Positions 8,471 to 16,945 of a stretch of 61,948 nucleotides of DNA are shown here, in pieces. The DNA is from Kitasatospora sp. GAS204B. GTDB lineage: Bacteria; Actinomycetota; Actinomycetes; Streptomycetales; Streptomycetaceae. Location of the stretch: contig NZ_JARZAG010000038.1 in assembly GCF_029892155.1 (NCBI RefSeq), positions 1-61,948 on the forward strand, read 5' to 3'. Below the pieces are notes generated by a model. It did no database searches. It was not told the DNA's origin and was given only the letters and a program-made list of their open reading frames with translations. Position 1 is the stretch's first letter, and every line of letters begins with the position of its first letter. The position numbers were made by a program, and so were the translations under genes.

Positions 8471-8632
8471 CCCCGCGGTGGTGAACGGGCCCAGGGTCGC
8501 GTGAGTGATCGCGTGGGTGCCGCACTGCGCCAGCGCCACCACCCTCACCTGCGGGAACGCCGACCGCTCACCGCGGTGGGTCTTGGGACGGCCCAACCGC
8601 GAACAGGCGTTGCCCCGGCCGCCGCCGAGCAG
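8471..8632 (-). pseudogene. IS4-family transposase internal fragment
   Basis: Fifty-four codons on the minus strand (SRLGRPKTHRGERSAF, VRVVALAQCGTHAITHATLG, SVLARELF) match the centre of the IS4 transposase at 3375-4319 almost residue for residue. Nothing of the catalytic C-terminal part remains. It ends just before the start of the deoxyribosyltransferase-like gene, which has therefore probably lost its native upstream region. Confidence 0.8.
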
Positions 8633-8641
8633 GCTCCAGCC

Positions 8642-9154
8642 ATGACGACACTTCACCTGACGAGCCGGTACTTCGAGGCCCCGCACGAGTACCGCCCGAC
8701 CGCCGGCGACCCGACCGCCGTCTTCCTCGGCGGTGGGATCACCGGCTGCCCGAACTGGCAGGAGGCCGCGGCTCGCCGGCTGCTCAGGGCCGGCTTGGTG
8801 GTGCTGAACCCCCGCCGCGCAGTCGGCTTCGCTATCGACGACCCGACCGGCGCCCCGGCCCAGATCGCGTGGGAGCACCGCCACCTGCACCTGCCTGGCG
8901 TGCTCACGCTGCTGTGGTTCGCCGTCGAGAGCGTGCAACCGATCGCGCTGCTGGAGCTGGGCGCCGCCCTGGGTGAAGGCCGGGCACTGGTCGTCGGCGC
9001 GCACCCGGGCTACCCGCGGCGCCTGGACGTCCAGCACCAGGTGCAGCTGGCCCGGCCGGGCACACTGGTGTACGCCGCACTGGACGACGTCCTCGACCGT
9101 GTGGTGGAGCTGACGGGTGGGCAGGGCGCCCAGGCGGACCCCGCACGGAAGTAG
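8642..9154 (+). CDS. nucleoside 2-deoxyribosyltransferase-like protein
   Basis: The 170-aa cytoplasmic protein resembles the actinobacterial nucleoside 2-deoxyribosyltransferase-like family. It has VFLGGGITGCPNWQEAA at residues about 23-40, LVVLNPRR, an acidic/aromatic segment AWEHRHL, and FAVESVQPIALLELGAALGEGR, which corresponds to the region carrying the family's catalytic Glu and nucleotide-binding residues. Such enzymes exchange or hydrolyse N-glycosidic bonds of nucleosides, but for this subfamily activity is usually inferred only. The ATG at 8642 was chosen because upstream in-frame sequence is IS-derived. The gene converges on the minus-strand gene ending at 9184. Confidence 0.7.
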   Translation: MTTLHLTSRYFEAPHEYRPTAGDPTAVFLGGGITGCPNWQEAAARRLLRAGLVVLNPRRAVGFAIDDPTGAPAQIAWEHRHLHLPGVLTLLWFAVESVQPIALLELGAALGEGRALVVGAHPGYPRRLDVQHQVQLARPGTLVYAALDDVLDRVVELTGGQGAQADPARK

Positions 9155-9183
9155 CCCGGGGTCGAGGAACATTCGAGGTTTGC

Positions 9184-9666
9184 TCAGGAACCCTCATCCG
9201 TCCGGTGGTCCATCCGTTCGCCCAGCTCCACCCCGCGCGCGATGATTGCTGCGGTGAAGGAGTCGACCGGAGCCGGGCCCGTCTCCTCTGGTCGGTAGCG
9301 ACCCGGGAACGACGGGTCGATGGCTGGTGCCCAGTAGCCCACGTCATGGCGGTTCGCGTACTCGATCAGGGCATCGCACAGGTAGTACTCGGCGCGAGCC
9401 CGACGATCTGCGGAGGTGCCGGGGGCGACGACCGCCCCGAACGACAGGTCAGCGAACACAACGCCCGCGTCGTCCCGATCAGCGGCCCGTAGAGCCTCCA
9501 ACCGCACGTCAGAGGCCGCGCAGTCGAGGGCGAATGCGTCGGCGGGCACCGCACCCATCTCTCCTTCGTAACCTCCGTACATGATTCGCTGGAGTCGAAT
9601 CCCGGGGTACTCGGCCAGAGTCCACCGGCTGTGCTCGCTGATCTCTTCCCACGGCCTCAGCGTCAT
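9184..9666 (-). CDS. hypothetical protein, 160 aa
   Basis: The product starts MTLRPWEEISEHSRWTLAEYPG, is acidic and soluble and shows no motif I can name. The C-terminal region has an aromatic patch (VGYWAPAIDPSFPGRY). AAGGGAT lies upstream of the ATG as a ribosome site. It is downstream of, and co-directional with, the gene starting at 10450 (107-base gap), so they may be co-transcribed from the promoter near 10500. Confidence 0.6.
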   Translation of the reverse strand: MTLRPWEEISEHSRWTLAEYPGIRLQRIMYGGYEGEMGAVPADAFALDCAASDVRLEALRAADRDDAGVVFADLSFGAVVAPGTSADRRARAEYYLCDALIEYANRHDVGYWAPAIDPSFPGRYRPEETGPAPVDSFTAAIIARGVELGERMDHRTDEGS

Positions 9667-9772
9667 GGGTGATCCCTTCGTGTCTGCGTCTTGTCGGGCG
9701 CAGGCGCCGAAGGGCGCAGGGCTCGCCGTGGGCGTCGGCGCCGAGCGGCAGCGCGTCACTGCGATCCGATGG

Positions 9773-10450
9773 TCAGGCTGCCCGCGGCTTGTCCTCCACG
9801 GGGTAGAGCTCGACCACGGCGTGGTCACCGAGGAGGAGAGCCGCACTGTCGCAGCTGGTCTTCGTCTGCGCGTCGCGCATACCCAGACCTGCGACGGCGA
9901 GCGCTTCATCAACACCCTTGAGCTGTTCGCGGCGGATGGCTGGGGCCTCGCCCTCCCAGGTGGCAGTGAGTTCCAGGGTCCGCCTGCTGCGGGCGGGGCC
10001 AGGGTGGATGTGCAGCGGTACCTCCCTGCCGAACCACGGCGCCAGGGCGGTGACCGCCTGGTCGAGCAGGCGCTCCCCGGCCAGGATGTCCAGGGCGATG
10101 GGACGGCTGTACACGTTGCCGGCGCGCTCTGCGACCTCATTCGCGCTGGCGCCCGCGCGGTTGTCCAAGAGCATCGCCTTCTCCAACCGTCGCTTGGCCT
10201 GCGTCACGGCCATCGCGGCGGGTGTGGTGTGGTCTGGTCCCGATGGCGTGGGCAGCGGCCAGCCGGTGCGCGCGCAGAGGTCATGCAGGTCCCCGGGACG
10301 CCCCTGCCATTCCGTCACAGCGGCCACGTGGCCGGCGACATCGTGCACTTCGATCCAGTCCAGTCCCGCGGCGCGCAGCCGCCCGACCAGCGTGTCCAGT
10401 GCCCGCAGTGAGCGCCGGGTGAAGGCGATCTCCAGGATCTCGTCAGCCAT
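9773..10450 (-). CDS. hypothetical protein, 225 aa
   Basis: The product (MADEILEIAFTRRSLRALDT) is soluble and alpha/beta in character, with no family recognised. It contains GLDWIEVHDVAGHVAAV and a later HIHPGPARSRRTLELTATW segment. The ATG at 10450 follows AAAGGGAC and lies about 38 bases downstream of a convincing sigma-70-like promoter at 10489-10518. Codon use is typical of the host. It is the first gene of a probable two-gene unit with the gene ending at 9184. Confidence 0.65.
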   Translation of the reverse strand: MADEILEIAFTRRSLRALDTLVGRLRAAGLDWIEVHDVAGHVAAVTEWQGRPGDLHDLCARTGWPLPTPSGPDHTTPAAMAVTQAKRRLEKAMLLDNRAGASANEVAERAGNVYSRPIALDILAGERLLDQAVTALAPWFGREVPLHIHPGPARSRRTLELTATWEGEAPAIRREQLKGVDEALAVAGLGMRDAQTKTSCDSAALLLGDHAVVELYPVEDKPRAA

Positions 10451-10488
10451 CGTCGTCCCTTTCGTGTTGGGGTGAACCCGCACACACG

Positions 10489-10518
10489 ACCCTACTGATC
10501 AAAATCTTTACCAGTCAA
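10489..10518 (-). promoter_or_regulatory. sigma-70-like promoter with TGGTAAA repeats
   Basis: On the minus strand TTGACT (10518-10513) and TAGGGT (10494-10489) are separated by 18 bases. Two direct repeats, TGGTAAAAAACT and TGGTAAAGAT, straddle the -35 element and look like an operator for a GntR-type or similar repressor. The local AT-richness contrasts with the surroundings. Confidence 0.5.
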
Positions 10519-10538
10519 GTTTTTTACCACTAACGAGT

Positions 10539-10745
10539 TCAGGTGCTGAACTCCCGACGGAGGCGGTCCAGCTTCTCCAGGACCGCCTCCGGAGACGACG
10601 AGCCGGCCCGCTCGGCGGCCGCGGTCGCCAGCGACACCGCCACGATCCGGTCGAGGCCGCCCAGGTTGCTGAGCAGCTCGAAGTGGCCGTCGGCGAAGGC
10701 CCGCAGCGCAGCCGCCACGTCTGCGGGCATCTCGATGCGCCCCAT
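10539..10745 (-). CDS. small hypothetical protein, 68 aa
   Basis: The protein (MGRIEMPADVAAALRAFADG) is predicted all-helical and soluble, with an alanine-rich centre (IVAVSLATAAAERAG). Its start codon lies at the junction with a TnpB-like tail remnant, so the native 5' end may have been replaced; a second possible start is the ATG at residue 6. Codon use is strongly GC3-biased, which supports a real coding region. It ends 21 bases before the promoter of the next gene. Confidence 0.5.
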   Translation of the reverse strand: MGRIEMPADVAAALRAFADGHFELLSNLGGLDRIVAVSLATAAAERAGSSSPEAVLEKLDRLRREFST

Positions 10746-11095
10746 CGGGGTGGGGTGGCGTGGGCGTGGAGGTGGAATCCGGCGCCGAGTGCTGCCCCGC
10801 GCGGCCGGTGGCCAGGGGATGGGGTCCCCGGCCGAAGGCTGGGGGAGGGTGGGCTGATCGTGTTCGCGCTCTGGTTCCGGCGGGCTGCGCGGGGCAGGGG
10901 TGGGCGGCCCGTGTGGGCGCGTGCCTCCAGACGCTGGCCGAGGCCTGGTGGGGGGTGAAGCCCCTGGGGCTGGTCGGGGAGGGTGCGCGGCCTCGCCTGG
11001 GCGTCGCGCATGGTGTGTGGTGCCGGGTGGGTCCAGTCGTGGACCGGTCCACCCGGTGGCTCTGGGGTGCGGGGGTGGTCACCGCACGGGCGAGT
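10746..11095 (-). pseudogene. TnpB-type transposase 3' tail remnant
   Basis: The minus strand carries the low-complexity C-terminal tail typical of a Streptomyces TnpB-like family, ending PRGAALGAGFHLHAHATPPRW. The same tail occurs in the larger degraded element at 59650-61662. Frames shift repeatedly and no catalytic part is present. The remnant directly precedes the 68-aa gene. Confidence 0.55.
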
Positions 11096-11139
11096 GTCTC
11101 TACGACTGGGCGCCCGCCCGCGTGCCCGTTGCGTCACTG

Positions 11140-11775
11140 TCAGCGCTCGCCGTCCTCCGGTCGCCAGCTGCGCCCGGACCACAGCGGTTCGATCTGTTCC
11201 CAAGCCGGCTCCCAGGCTTGCTCTGCCTGCTGTGTAAGGGTGTGACGATGCACGACGTAGGTCGTCCAGACAACCGTCCCGGTGGCGAGGAAGACGCCCA
11301 GCCCACACAGTCCCGCGGCTACCGCCAGCTGGCTGTCCAGCGGCGGTGGCGCGGCGGGATTGCCGCTGTCGTCGACCCAGAGTGGGACGCTGCTGCCCGG
11401 CGCCGTCTTGGCGGCCACCGAGACCGTCCCGCTCCGATGCTCTGCCTGCGGATAGTCCCAGGACGCACGCGCCGAGGCGGTGTCGAGCCCTAAGCCGTTA
11501 CTCGCCACCGCCAGCGTGATCGCGGTCACCTGATGGCGGTGCGCGGCGATCTGGTGGTTCTGTGCCCGCATGCTGCTCAGCAATGCCAGCGCGAGCAGCG
11601 TGGCGAGGGGCGCGGCTAGCGCCAGGGCCAGCGCGGCTGCGACCAGCAGCTGGCTGCGGGCCCGGTCGACCGGGCGACAGAGCGGATTAGGGTCCTGCCC
11701 GAGGGCGCGCCGCAGCTGGCGCACCAGGCACGTGCGGACCGCGGTGTGCCGGTGCGAGGCGGATATGGCGAACAT
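11140..11775 (-). CDS. Rv1733c-like two-pass membrane protein
   Basis: The 211-aa product has a basic N-terminus, a first transmembrane segment at about residues 43-68 (LLVAAALALALAAPLATLL), an extracytoplasmic domain of about 80 residues, and a second segment around LAVAAGLCGLGVFLATGTVV. It ends with a cytoplasmic WEPAWEQIEPLWSGR motif. The extracytoplasmic region contains SSVPLWVDDSGNPAAPP, a signature of Rv1733c-type actinobacterial membrane proteins. Their role is not established. Start and codon use are unremarkable. Confidence 0.75.
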   Translation of the reverse strand: MFAISASHRHTAVRTCLVRQLRRALGQDPNPLCRPVDRARSQLLVAAALALALAAPLATLLALALLSSMRAQNHQIAAHRHQVTAITLAVASNGLGLDTASARASWDYPQAEHRSGTVSVAAKTAPGSSVPLWVDDSGNPAAPPPLDSQLAVAAGLCGLGVFLATGTVVWTTYVVHRHTLTQQAEQAWEPAWEQIEPLWSGRSWRPEDGER

Positions 11776-11904
11776 GGCGGGCCTCCTCGTTGCCGCAGGG
11801 TCTTTCAGGGCATGACTGCCAGTTGTCGCTGCGCGATCTGCTGACCCGCAGGGCCGACGAGCCCAGGCATGGGCCCGCGACCCGGTCGGGCGAAGCCGAG
11901 CGTG

Positions 11905-12559
11905 TCAAGGGACCAGGCCCCGGCGGCCCAGCGGCGCGAAGGCCGCCCCGATACCGGCCACCTTGGTGGCCGCGAGCACCCCGGGGGATCCCCACGCGAT
12001 GCTGGCGTTGGGCCGGCGCCTCGCTGGGCGCGTCGTGGTGGAACGGGCCCAGGTAGCCCAGCGGCGCCACCTCGGGCCAGTCGAGCGCCACGAAGGTCAC
12101 CGCGCGTCCCACCGTGGCGAGCCCGATCACCGCGGCGGCCACCGGGGGCCGGCGACGCCCGACCGCCCAGACCACCAGCGCCGGCCCCCTTGTCCTCCAC
12201 GCGAAGCCGTGGCCCAGCGGGCCGGCCGCGAACACCCCGCTCAGCAGCACCATCCGAGGCAACCGCGGTGGCAGGGCCACACCAACCGCCACCGTCAGCC
12301 TCGCCGCAGCATGGAGCAGTACCGAGGCGAGCGCGAGTATGGCCCTGCGCCGAGCCAGCAGCAGGTTGCGCGCGAGCGGACGAACCATCAGCAGCTCGGT
12401 GGCGCCCCACTCCACGTCGGCGGCGAACGCGACAGCGGCCGGCGAGCCGATCGCGGTGAGCTTCCCTACGATCCGAAGCCGATGGACCAGCCCGGCCCCC
12501 AGCGATGCGCGATGGCTGGCGATCGTCACCGCGCCGATCCAGCCGCTGAACACCTTGAA
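11905..12559 (-). pseudogene. ABC-2-type permease remnant
   Basis: The minus strand reads as the membrane half of an ABC exporter: FSGWIGAVTIASHRAS, an AVAFAADVEWGATELLMVRPLARNLLLA segment typical of ABC-2 permeases (split here into AVAFAADVEW and GATELLMVRPLARN), several hydrophobic stretches and LGYLGPFHHD. A frame change near 12035 is needed to reach the natural C-terminal segment VLAATKVAGIGAAFAPLGRR and its stop at 11905. The N-terminus and the partner ATPase are not visible. It is degraded or frameshifted. Confidence 0.5.
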
Positions 12560-12580
12560 AACACCCGGCCAGTTGCCTGC

Positions 12581-13408
12581 TCACGCGGCCCTACCACCCT
12601 CGGCTGCCGCTGGGCCGGCCTGCGCGAGGTCGGCGACGGTCAGGTCGCAACTCAGCACGCCGCGTCGCATCAGCTCACTCTTGAGCGGCCGGTACCAGTC
12701 TTCCCGATCCAGCTCGTAGCGCTCGCAGTAGGCGGCCAGCTCCGCGGCCCTGGCTGGTGCCGGGTTCCTGAACAGCTCGGCGCAGAAGGCGGGTTCGACG
12801 TTGGCCAGCGCCACTGCCTTGCCATCCGGGGAGCCGGCCTCCAGCAGCAGCCGCTCCCTGCCCTGGTACACCGGTACGCCCGGATCAGCGGCGATCAGCC
12901 GCTTGATCGCCTGAGGGCAGCCGCTGGATTCCTTGACCGCCGCCACACCCGGCAGCCGGCAGATCCGCAGCAGGGTCGCCAACTCGGTGGCGTTGCCGCT
13001 GTGCACGCTCTCGTTGTACACGATCACCGCAAGGCCCGACTGGGCCGCGATCGCGGCGTAGTGCTGGTAGATCTCCTCCTGGCTGACCTGCGGCCCGTAG
13101 GGGCTGGTGGCTACCACCGCGGCCGCTCCCAGCCTCCTGGCCTCGATGGCCCGTTCGACGACCTGATCGGTGGTGGGCCGCTGAACGCCTGCCAGCACAA
13201 GGCGTCCGGCCGCATGCTGGATGGTCGTGGCCAGCATCGTGCGCCACTGATCATCCGTCAGGGCCCAGCCCTCGCCGGTGCTCAGCGTCACCAGCAGCGC
13301 GGTCACATGATCGCGCACCGAGCGCACCAGGCGCTCCACGTCCTGCTCAGCCACCTGCGCGCTGGAGGTCAACGGCGTTACCAGGGCCACCGTCACTCCT
13401 TGGAACAT
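12581..13408 (-). CDS. DapA/N-acetylneuraminate-lyase-family aldolase
   Basis: The 275-aa TIM-barrel protein belongs to the class I pyruvate-dependent aldolases related to dihydrodipicolinate synthase. The Schiff-base lysine is K159 in VAAVKESSG and the family tyrosine is Y131 in VIVYNES. The N-terminal MFQGVTVALVTPL and the LSTGEGWALTDDQW segment match the family's first strand and GExxxLT-like motif. GGAGGTGAAT precedes the ATG. It is the last gene of a minus-strand cassette, 20 bases after the DUF6190-like gene. It probably condenses or cleaves an oxo acid in a specialised pathway rather than lysine synthesis, an inference from context. Confidence 0.8.
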   Translation of the reverse strand: MFQGVTVALVTPLTSSAQVAEQDVERLVRSVRDHVTALLVTLSTGEGWALTDDQWRTMLATTIQHAAGRLVLAGVQRPTTDQVVERAIEARRLGAAAVVATSPYGPQVSQEEIYQHYAAIAAQSGLAVIVYNESVHSGNATELATLLRICRLPGVAAVKESSGCPQAIKRLIAADPGVPVYQGRERLLLEAGSPDGKAVALANVEPAFCAELFRNPAPARAAELAAYCERYELDREDWYRPLKSELMRRGVLSCDLTVADLAQAGPAAAEGGRAA

Positions 13409-13428
13409 ATTCACCTCCTGCCGGCCGC

Positions 13429-13950
13429 TCACAGCTCGGCGGTCGCGATCCGCAGCGCAAGCGATCGCTGGTAGAGCTCCTCCAGCGGTTGCGGGAAGGC
13501 CAGTTCGGGGCCCGGGTCGGGTGCTGCCACCGGCAGGTCCGGCTGCCTCGAGCGTCCGGTCAGGCGCGCGCTGACCGAGCGCAGCAGGCCGCCGCGGTGG
13601 ATCACCATGCCCAGCAATAACCGTTCGTGGGTGGCGAGGCGGGGATACCTGGCGGCCTCAGGGGCACTGCGCAGATCGTCCTGCTCATAGCCGAGCCGGA
13701 CGATCGCCATGACGGTGTGCAGGTAGTCCATGAACGGGTAGTAGGCGTCCTGCACCTCGCGCGGGAACTGCCAGACCAGGTCGTCGCAGCGGCCCACCTG
13801 CTCCAAGCTCATCATCACCCGCCCGCCGAGCCGGGTGGCGAAGAAGGTCCTGCACACCGCCCGGGTGTACTCATCGGTGCTGTTCATGCCCATGAAGAGC
13901 GTCGCGTCGACGTACTCCACCCCTTGGCCGGTCTTGATGTCAAAAGGCAT
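13429..13950 (-). CDS. DUF6190-like protein
   Basis: The 173-aa protein starts MPFDIKTGQGVEYVDATLFM and contains MSLEQVGRCDDLVW, FPREVQDAYYPFMDYLHT and ERLLLGMVIHRGGLL. I recall this pattern as a DUF6190-type domain of actinobacteria. The D/E-containing blocks (YVDATLFMGM, MSLEQVG) are reminiscent of PIN-like metal-binding folds, but that is speculative. Its start overlaps the end of the aminotransferase gene by 11 bases, so the two are translationally coupled. No biochemical role is known to me. Confidence 0.65.
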   Translation of the reverse strand: MPFDIKTGQGVEYVDATLFMGMNSTDEYTRAVCRTFFATRLGGRVMMSLEQVGRCDDLVWQFPREVQDAYYPFMDYLHTVMAIVRLGYEQDDLRSAPEAARYPRLATHERLLLGMVIHRGGLLRSVSARLTGRSRQPDLPVAAPDPGPELAFPQPLEELYQRSLALRIATAEL

Positions 13951-15154
13951 GACGGTTCAGCACCTTCCGGATGATAGCCACCGCGTCGGCGAACATCTGC
14001 GGGTCACGGGCCAGCGCGAAGCGCACGTACGCGTCGCCCTTGCTCGGCTCGCTCCAGTAGAAGTACCGCCCCGGCAAAACGTAGACGCCCCGCGCGTAGA
14101 GCAGGCGCTGGACGTCCAACGCCTTCACGAGCGGGTGGTTGATCCTCGCCCAGGCCACGCTGACCTTGGCCACCGGCTCCTGGCACTCCAAGACGGTGCC
14201 ATCCAAGGCCTCCCGGATCAGATCCCGGTTGCCGTCCAACACATCGCGGACGCTGGCGAGCTGCTCCTCGGCGGCGTCCCGCAGGTAGCGCGTCAGCACG
14301 TTCAACGTGAACGGCGAGACGTTGAGCAGCACACTGGTGTGCAGGTTATGGACAGCCTCACGAATGTCGTCGCTGGTGGTGATCATCGCGCACTTGGCGT
14401 CCTGGACCGGCCAGGTCTTCCCCGTGTCCTCGATCGCCAGATAGGTCACCCCCGAGTTCTCCAGCAACTCGTAGACATCGAAGCGGGTGACCGCAGAGTC
14501 GAACAGCGTGAACGAGGCGAAGCAGAAGTCGAGGACCAGCACCTTCTGCTGGTCCTTGCAGAAGCGGACCACCTCCTCGAAGCCGCGCCGACCGTGCCTC
14601 AGCAGGGTGAAGCCGGTGGGGTTGTTGGGGTCGACCAGGAAGAGCGCATCGGTGCGCACCCGCCGCTCGAGCTCCTGGTAGATCCGATCCGCAGCGTGCA
14701 GCGCCGACTCGTCGATCGGGTAGGCGGCCACGTCGAGGTTGGCGAGCACGTCGTACAGGTTGTCGAAGCACGGCTCGATCAGCGTGACGGCCATGTGGCG
14801 CTGCTTGAGGAACATGCCGACCACCATCGTGGAGATCGAGGCGGCGTAGGAGAGCATGGTCTTGTTGCGGGCCAGCGCGGTGGGCTGGCGCTGCAGGCGG
14901 AAGAAGGCCTCGGTGAAGCGCTGCTCGGAGGTGGCCTGCAGCCCACGCTCGGCCTCATACCACAGCTTGGGCAAGTCCGCGATGATGCCGCGCTGGCGAT
15001 CCGACTGCCTCTGGTGGGTATGCGCGTCGGCAAGATTGTACCGGGTACGCAGCGCCTCGATCTCATGCTGCGTCAGATCAGGCAGCGCCGTGGCCGCGCT
15101 GGCGGCCTCGGTGACGGGCGGGTGGGAGCGGGGCTGGCTCTGAAGCGGGTTCAT
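13940..15154 (-). CDS. PLP-dependent aminotransferase, class I/II fold
   Basis: The 404-aa fold-type-I enzyme has the substrate/PLP signature DPNNPTGF (residues 175-182), the PLP-ring aspartate in VLVLDFCFASF (D209) and the Schiff-base lysine K246 in IEDTGKTWPVQD. SVAWARI and the C-terminal VRFALARDP complete the fold. GGAG lies seven bases before the ATG at 15154. Upstream frames extend further but contain unrelated basic sequence, so this start is preferred. It is the first gene of a three-gene minus-strand cassette with the DUF6190-like and DapA-like genes. The substrate cannot be told from sequence. Confidence 0.85.
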   Translation of the reverse strand: MNPLQSQPRSHPPVTEAASAATALPDLTQHEIEALRTRYNLADAHTHQRQSDRQRGIIADLPKLWYEAERGLQATSEQRFTEAFFRLQRQPTALARNKTMLSYAASISTMVVGMFLKQRHMAVTLIEPCFDNLYDVLANLDVAAYPIDESALHAADRIYQELERRVRTDALFLVDPNNPTGFTLLRHGRRGFEEVVRFCKDQQKVLVLDFCFASFTLFDSAVTRFDVYELLENSGVTYLAIEDTGKTWPVQDAKCAMITTSDDIREAVHNLHTSVLLNVSPFTLNVLTRYLRDAAEEQLASVRDVLDGNRDLIREALDGTVLECQEPVAKVSVAWARINHPLVKALDVQRLLYARGVYVLPGRYFYWSEPSKGDAYVRFALARDPQMFADAVAIIRKVLNRHAF

Positions 15155-15333
15155 CACGGTCTCCAAGCCACCCGCGGGCGGGTGGACTACCAGATCTTGC
15201 ATACGCCAGCCAATGCTCCTCTCACAGGAGATCCGGCGACATGGCGCGGAAAGTGGATCGAAGCGCCTAAGCCGAGGGATACACTGCCAGGCATCAGAGC
15301 GGGCCACATCGGGCGGAATGCTTCTGGGGCTAC

Positions 15334-15894
15334 TTAGCCTCGATCTCGCACGACTGCCGTTGGCTTGGCCGGTAGGCCGTTTCTGCTTGGGCCGGGCCGG
15401 GTTTTCTGTCTGTCTCCACCAATCGGGCAGCGGCCCAGCGGGATTGGGAGATACCGCGCCACCCACGGGGGTTCGATCTTGGCGTAGCAATGGTCGACGA
15501 CCGCATCGATAGTCCTCTCCCTGAGGCCCCTGACCTCGCGGATCTTGTCCGTGACGCCGATGAACAAGAGGCCGCCGTCGGTGCTGGCCAGTGCTGCCAC
15601 ACCGCAGGCGACCGAGTCGGCCAGCTGCTTCCTGTATTCGACGGTGGGAGCCGCGGGGCCGACTTGCCGCACCGCAGTGCGCACCCGGTCGGTAGTGAAC
15701 TCTGAGGGAGCTGCGTCGAGCAGAGACGGTGCTGAACCACGCCTCGCGTCTTCCTTTGCCACCTCTGGCTTTGGATTGGCCGAGCCCCACGCTGGCGGTA
15801 GCCTCTGGCCGCTCTCGGGCAGTTGAGGGACTGTCGGGTCATGCTGGGTGTCGGCCGCGGTTGAGGGGGCTGAAGCCCTGGCTCTCGACCACAT
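15334..15894 (-). CDS. AlbA_2 (Schlafen-type) domain protein, probably truncated
   Basis: The 186-aa product has a disordered N-terminus and then an AlbA_2-like nucleic-acid-binding domain: PTVEYRKQLADS, CGVAALASTDGGLLFIGVTD, IREVRGLRERTIDAV and KIEPPWVARYLPIPLG. In recalled relatives the chain continues past this point; here it ends in a short basic tail (GLPAKPTAVVRDRG), so truncation is likely. Start choice is uncertain; the ATG at 15894 avoids overlap with the WhiB-like gene that ends 23 bases upstream. Some relatives are stress or antiviral proteins, but no role is claimed here. Confidence 0.55.
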   Translation of the reverse strand: MWSRARASAPSTAADTQHDPTVPQLPESGQRLPPAWGSANPKPEVAKEDARRGSAPSLLDAAPSEFTTDRVRTAVRQVGPAAPTVEYRKQLADSVACGVAALASTDGGLLFIGVTDKIREVRGLRERTIDAVVDHCYAKIEPPWVARYLPIPLGRCPIGGDRQKTRPGPSRNGLPAKPTAVVRDRG

Positions 15895-15917
15895 CCCATT
15901 GAACCTAGGTGTCCACA

Positions 15918-16211
15918 TCACTGGGCAGTCGGGAAGATGTGGCCCGCGCGGCGTCTGTCGCGCGGAGCTTCTCCTCCCCAAACGCCGTGCGTGGCCTGCA
16001 GGCGGCGGCCCGCCTCACGGCACTCACGACGAACGGGGCAGAGCCTGCACCACGCCGCGGCCACCCGTTGGCCAGCGAGATCGTCAGTGAACCACAACTC
16101 CGGGTCCATGGCACGGCAGGGTATCCGAGCCTGCGCGTGATCCCGGATCCGCTGATACAGCTCCTCAACCGATCGTCTGATCTCTTTGGCCATCACGCTG
16201 CAACGATCCAC
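15918..16211 (-). CDS. WhiB-like (Wbl) regulator
   Basis: The 97-aa protein carries the Wbl iron-sulfur signature: a first cysteine in RIPCRAMDPELWF, then WCRLCPVRREC (C-x2-C-x5-C), the GVWGG turn and a basic DRRR tail that contacts DNA or sigma factor. Wbl proteins bind a 4Fe-4S cluster and usually act with the principal sigma factor to control development, redox response or antibiotic genes. The GTG at 16211 gives the longest product; the ATG at residue 7 is an alternative start. It lies just upstream of the AlbA_2-like gene in the same direction. Confidence 0.8.
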   Translation of the reverse strand: MDRCSVMAKEIRRSVEELYQRIRDHAQARIPCRAMDPELWFTDDLAGQRVAAAWCRLCPVRRECREAGRRLQATHGVWGGEAPRDRRRAGHIFPTAQ

Positions 16212-16550
16212 TTCTCAGCCACGGCGATACGCTCCGCTCGCTCACCTGCACAAGGTGGCGGAGGCCATCAACTGTGTCCGAGTATGCCGCAGCGCCGCTG
16301 TCCGCGGACGCCCGGCCGATCCGGGCAGGGGGACCCGAAACTCCTGGCGTCGCACACCAATTGCCCAGCGCGGCAACCTCGATGCGCGTTACGTGCTCGG
16401 TATCCGAGTGGGACGACCACCTGGGGCCAACCCACTTATCAATATTTTTGAACGAGTTGCGCCAACCCGCTGGTTCCATCACGCCAGCTGTAGTTCGCGG
16501 TAAGCGCCGAGTCTCCGCTGGTCAGCGATCTGCCGAGGGCACTCCCGGCC
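16212..16550. other. intergenic, no gene recognised
   Basis: This 339-base stretch lies between the divergent WhiB-like gene and an IS66-like remnant. Short open frames exist on both strands but none shows a family pattern or ribosome site. It presumably holds the wbl promoter; I could not pick out a confident -35/-10 pair. Confidence 0.4.
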
Positions 16551-16945
16551 ATGGGGACCGCCACCGCGATCATGACCTTGGTGACGAAGAATCAGAGCGC
16601 GGCGGCGGTGGAGGCCACCGTAGCGCAGGCGGTGTGGCGGGACTTCTTCGGGGCGTTCATGGGGTTTGCGGCGAACTGCGTCCCACGCCGCGAGTCCCGG
16701 CAGACCTTGTGGGAGGTGACCGAGGCGGTCCTGATGGGACTGGAGTGCATCGCGCTGATCGGGCTGCTGCGTGAGCAGAATTCGGCGCTGGTCGAGCGGT
16801 GTGCCCAGTTGGAGGAACAAAACGCGAGGCTGACCGCGCGGGTGGCGGAACTGCAGCGCCGGCTGATCCGCGACAGCGGCAACTCCTCCAAGCCTTGCTC
16901 CTCGGACGTCTTCGGACGCCCGACGGAGAATCCGAAGCCGAAGGT
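16551..16945 (+). pseudogene. IS66-like transposase N-terminal fragment
   Basis: The ATG-started frame encodes a coiled-coil leader (LLREQNSALVERCAQLEEQ, then NARLTARVAELQRRL) followed by RDSGNSSKPCSSD. This is the leucine-zipper plus NSSKPPSSD-type motif seen at the start of IS66-like transposases. It then runs in frame into ISAs1 sequence near residue 130, so the combined ORF is a chimera. Confidence 0.6.

Noticed and set aside
16274..16774. A plus-strand frame of 166 codons overlapping the start of the IS66-like fragment
   Set aside because: Its second half is G/R-rich nonsense in the wrong frame of the transposase fragment and no family pattern is seen in the first half.
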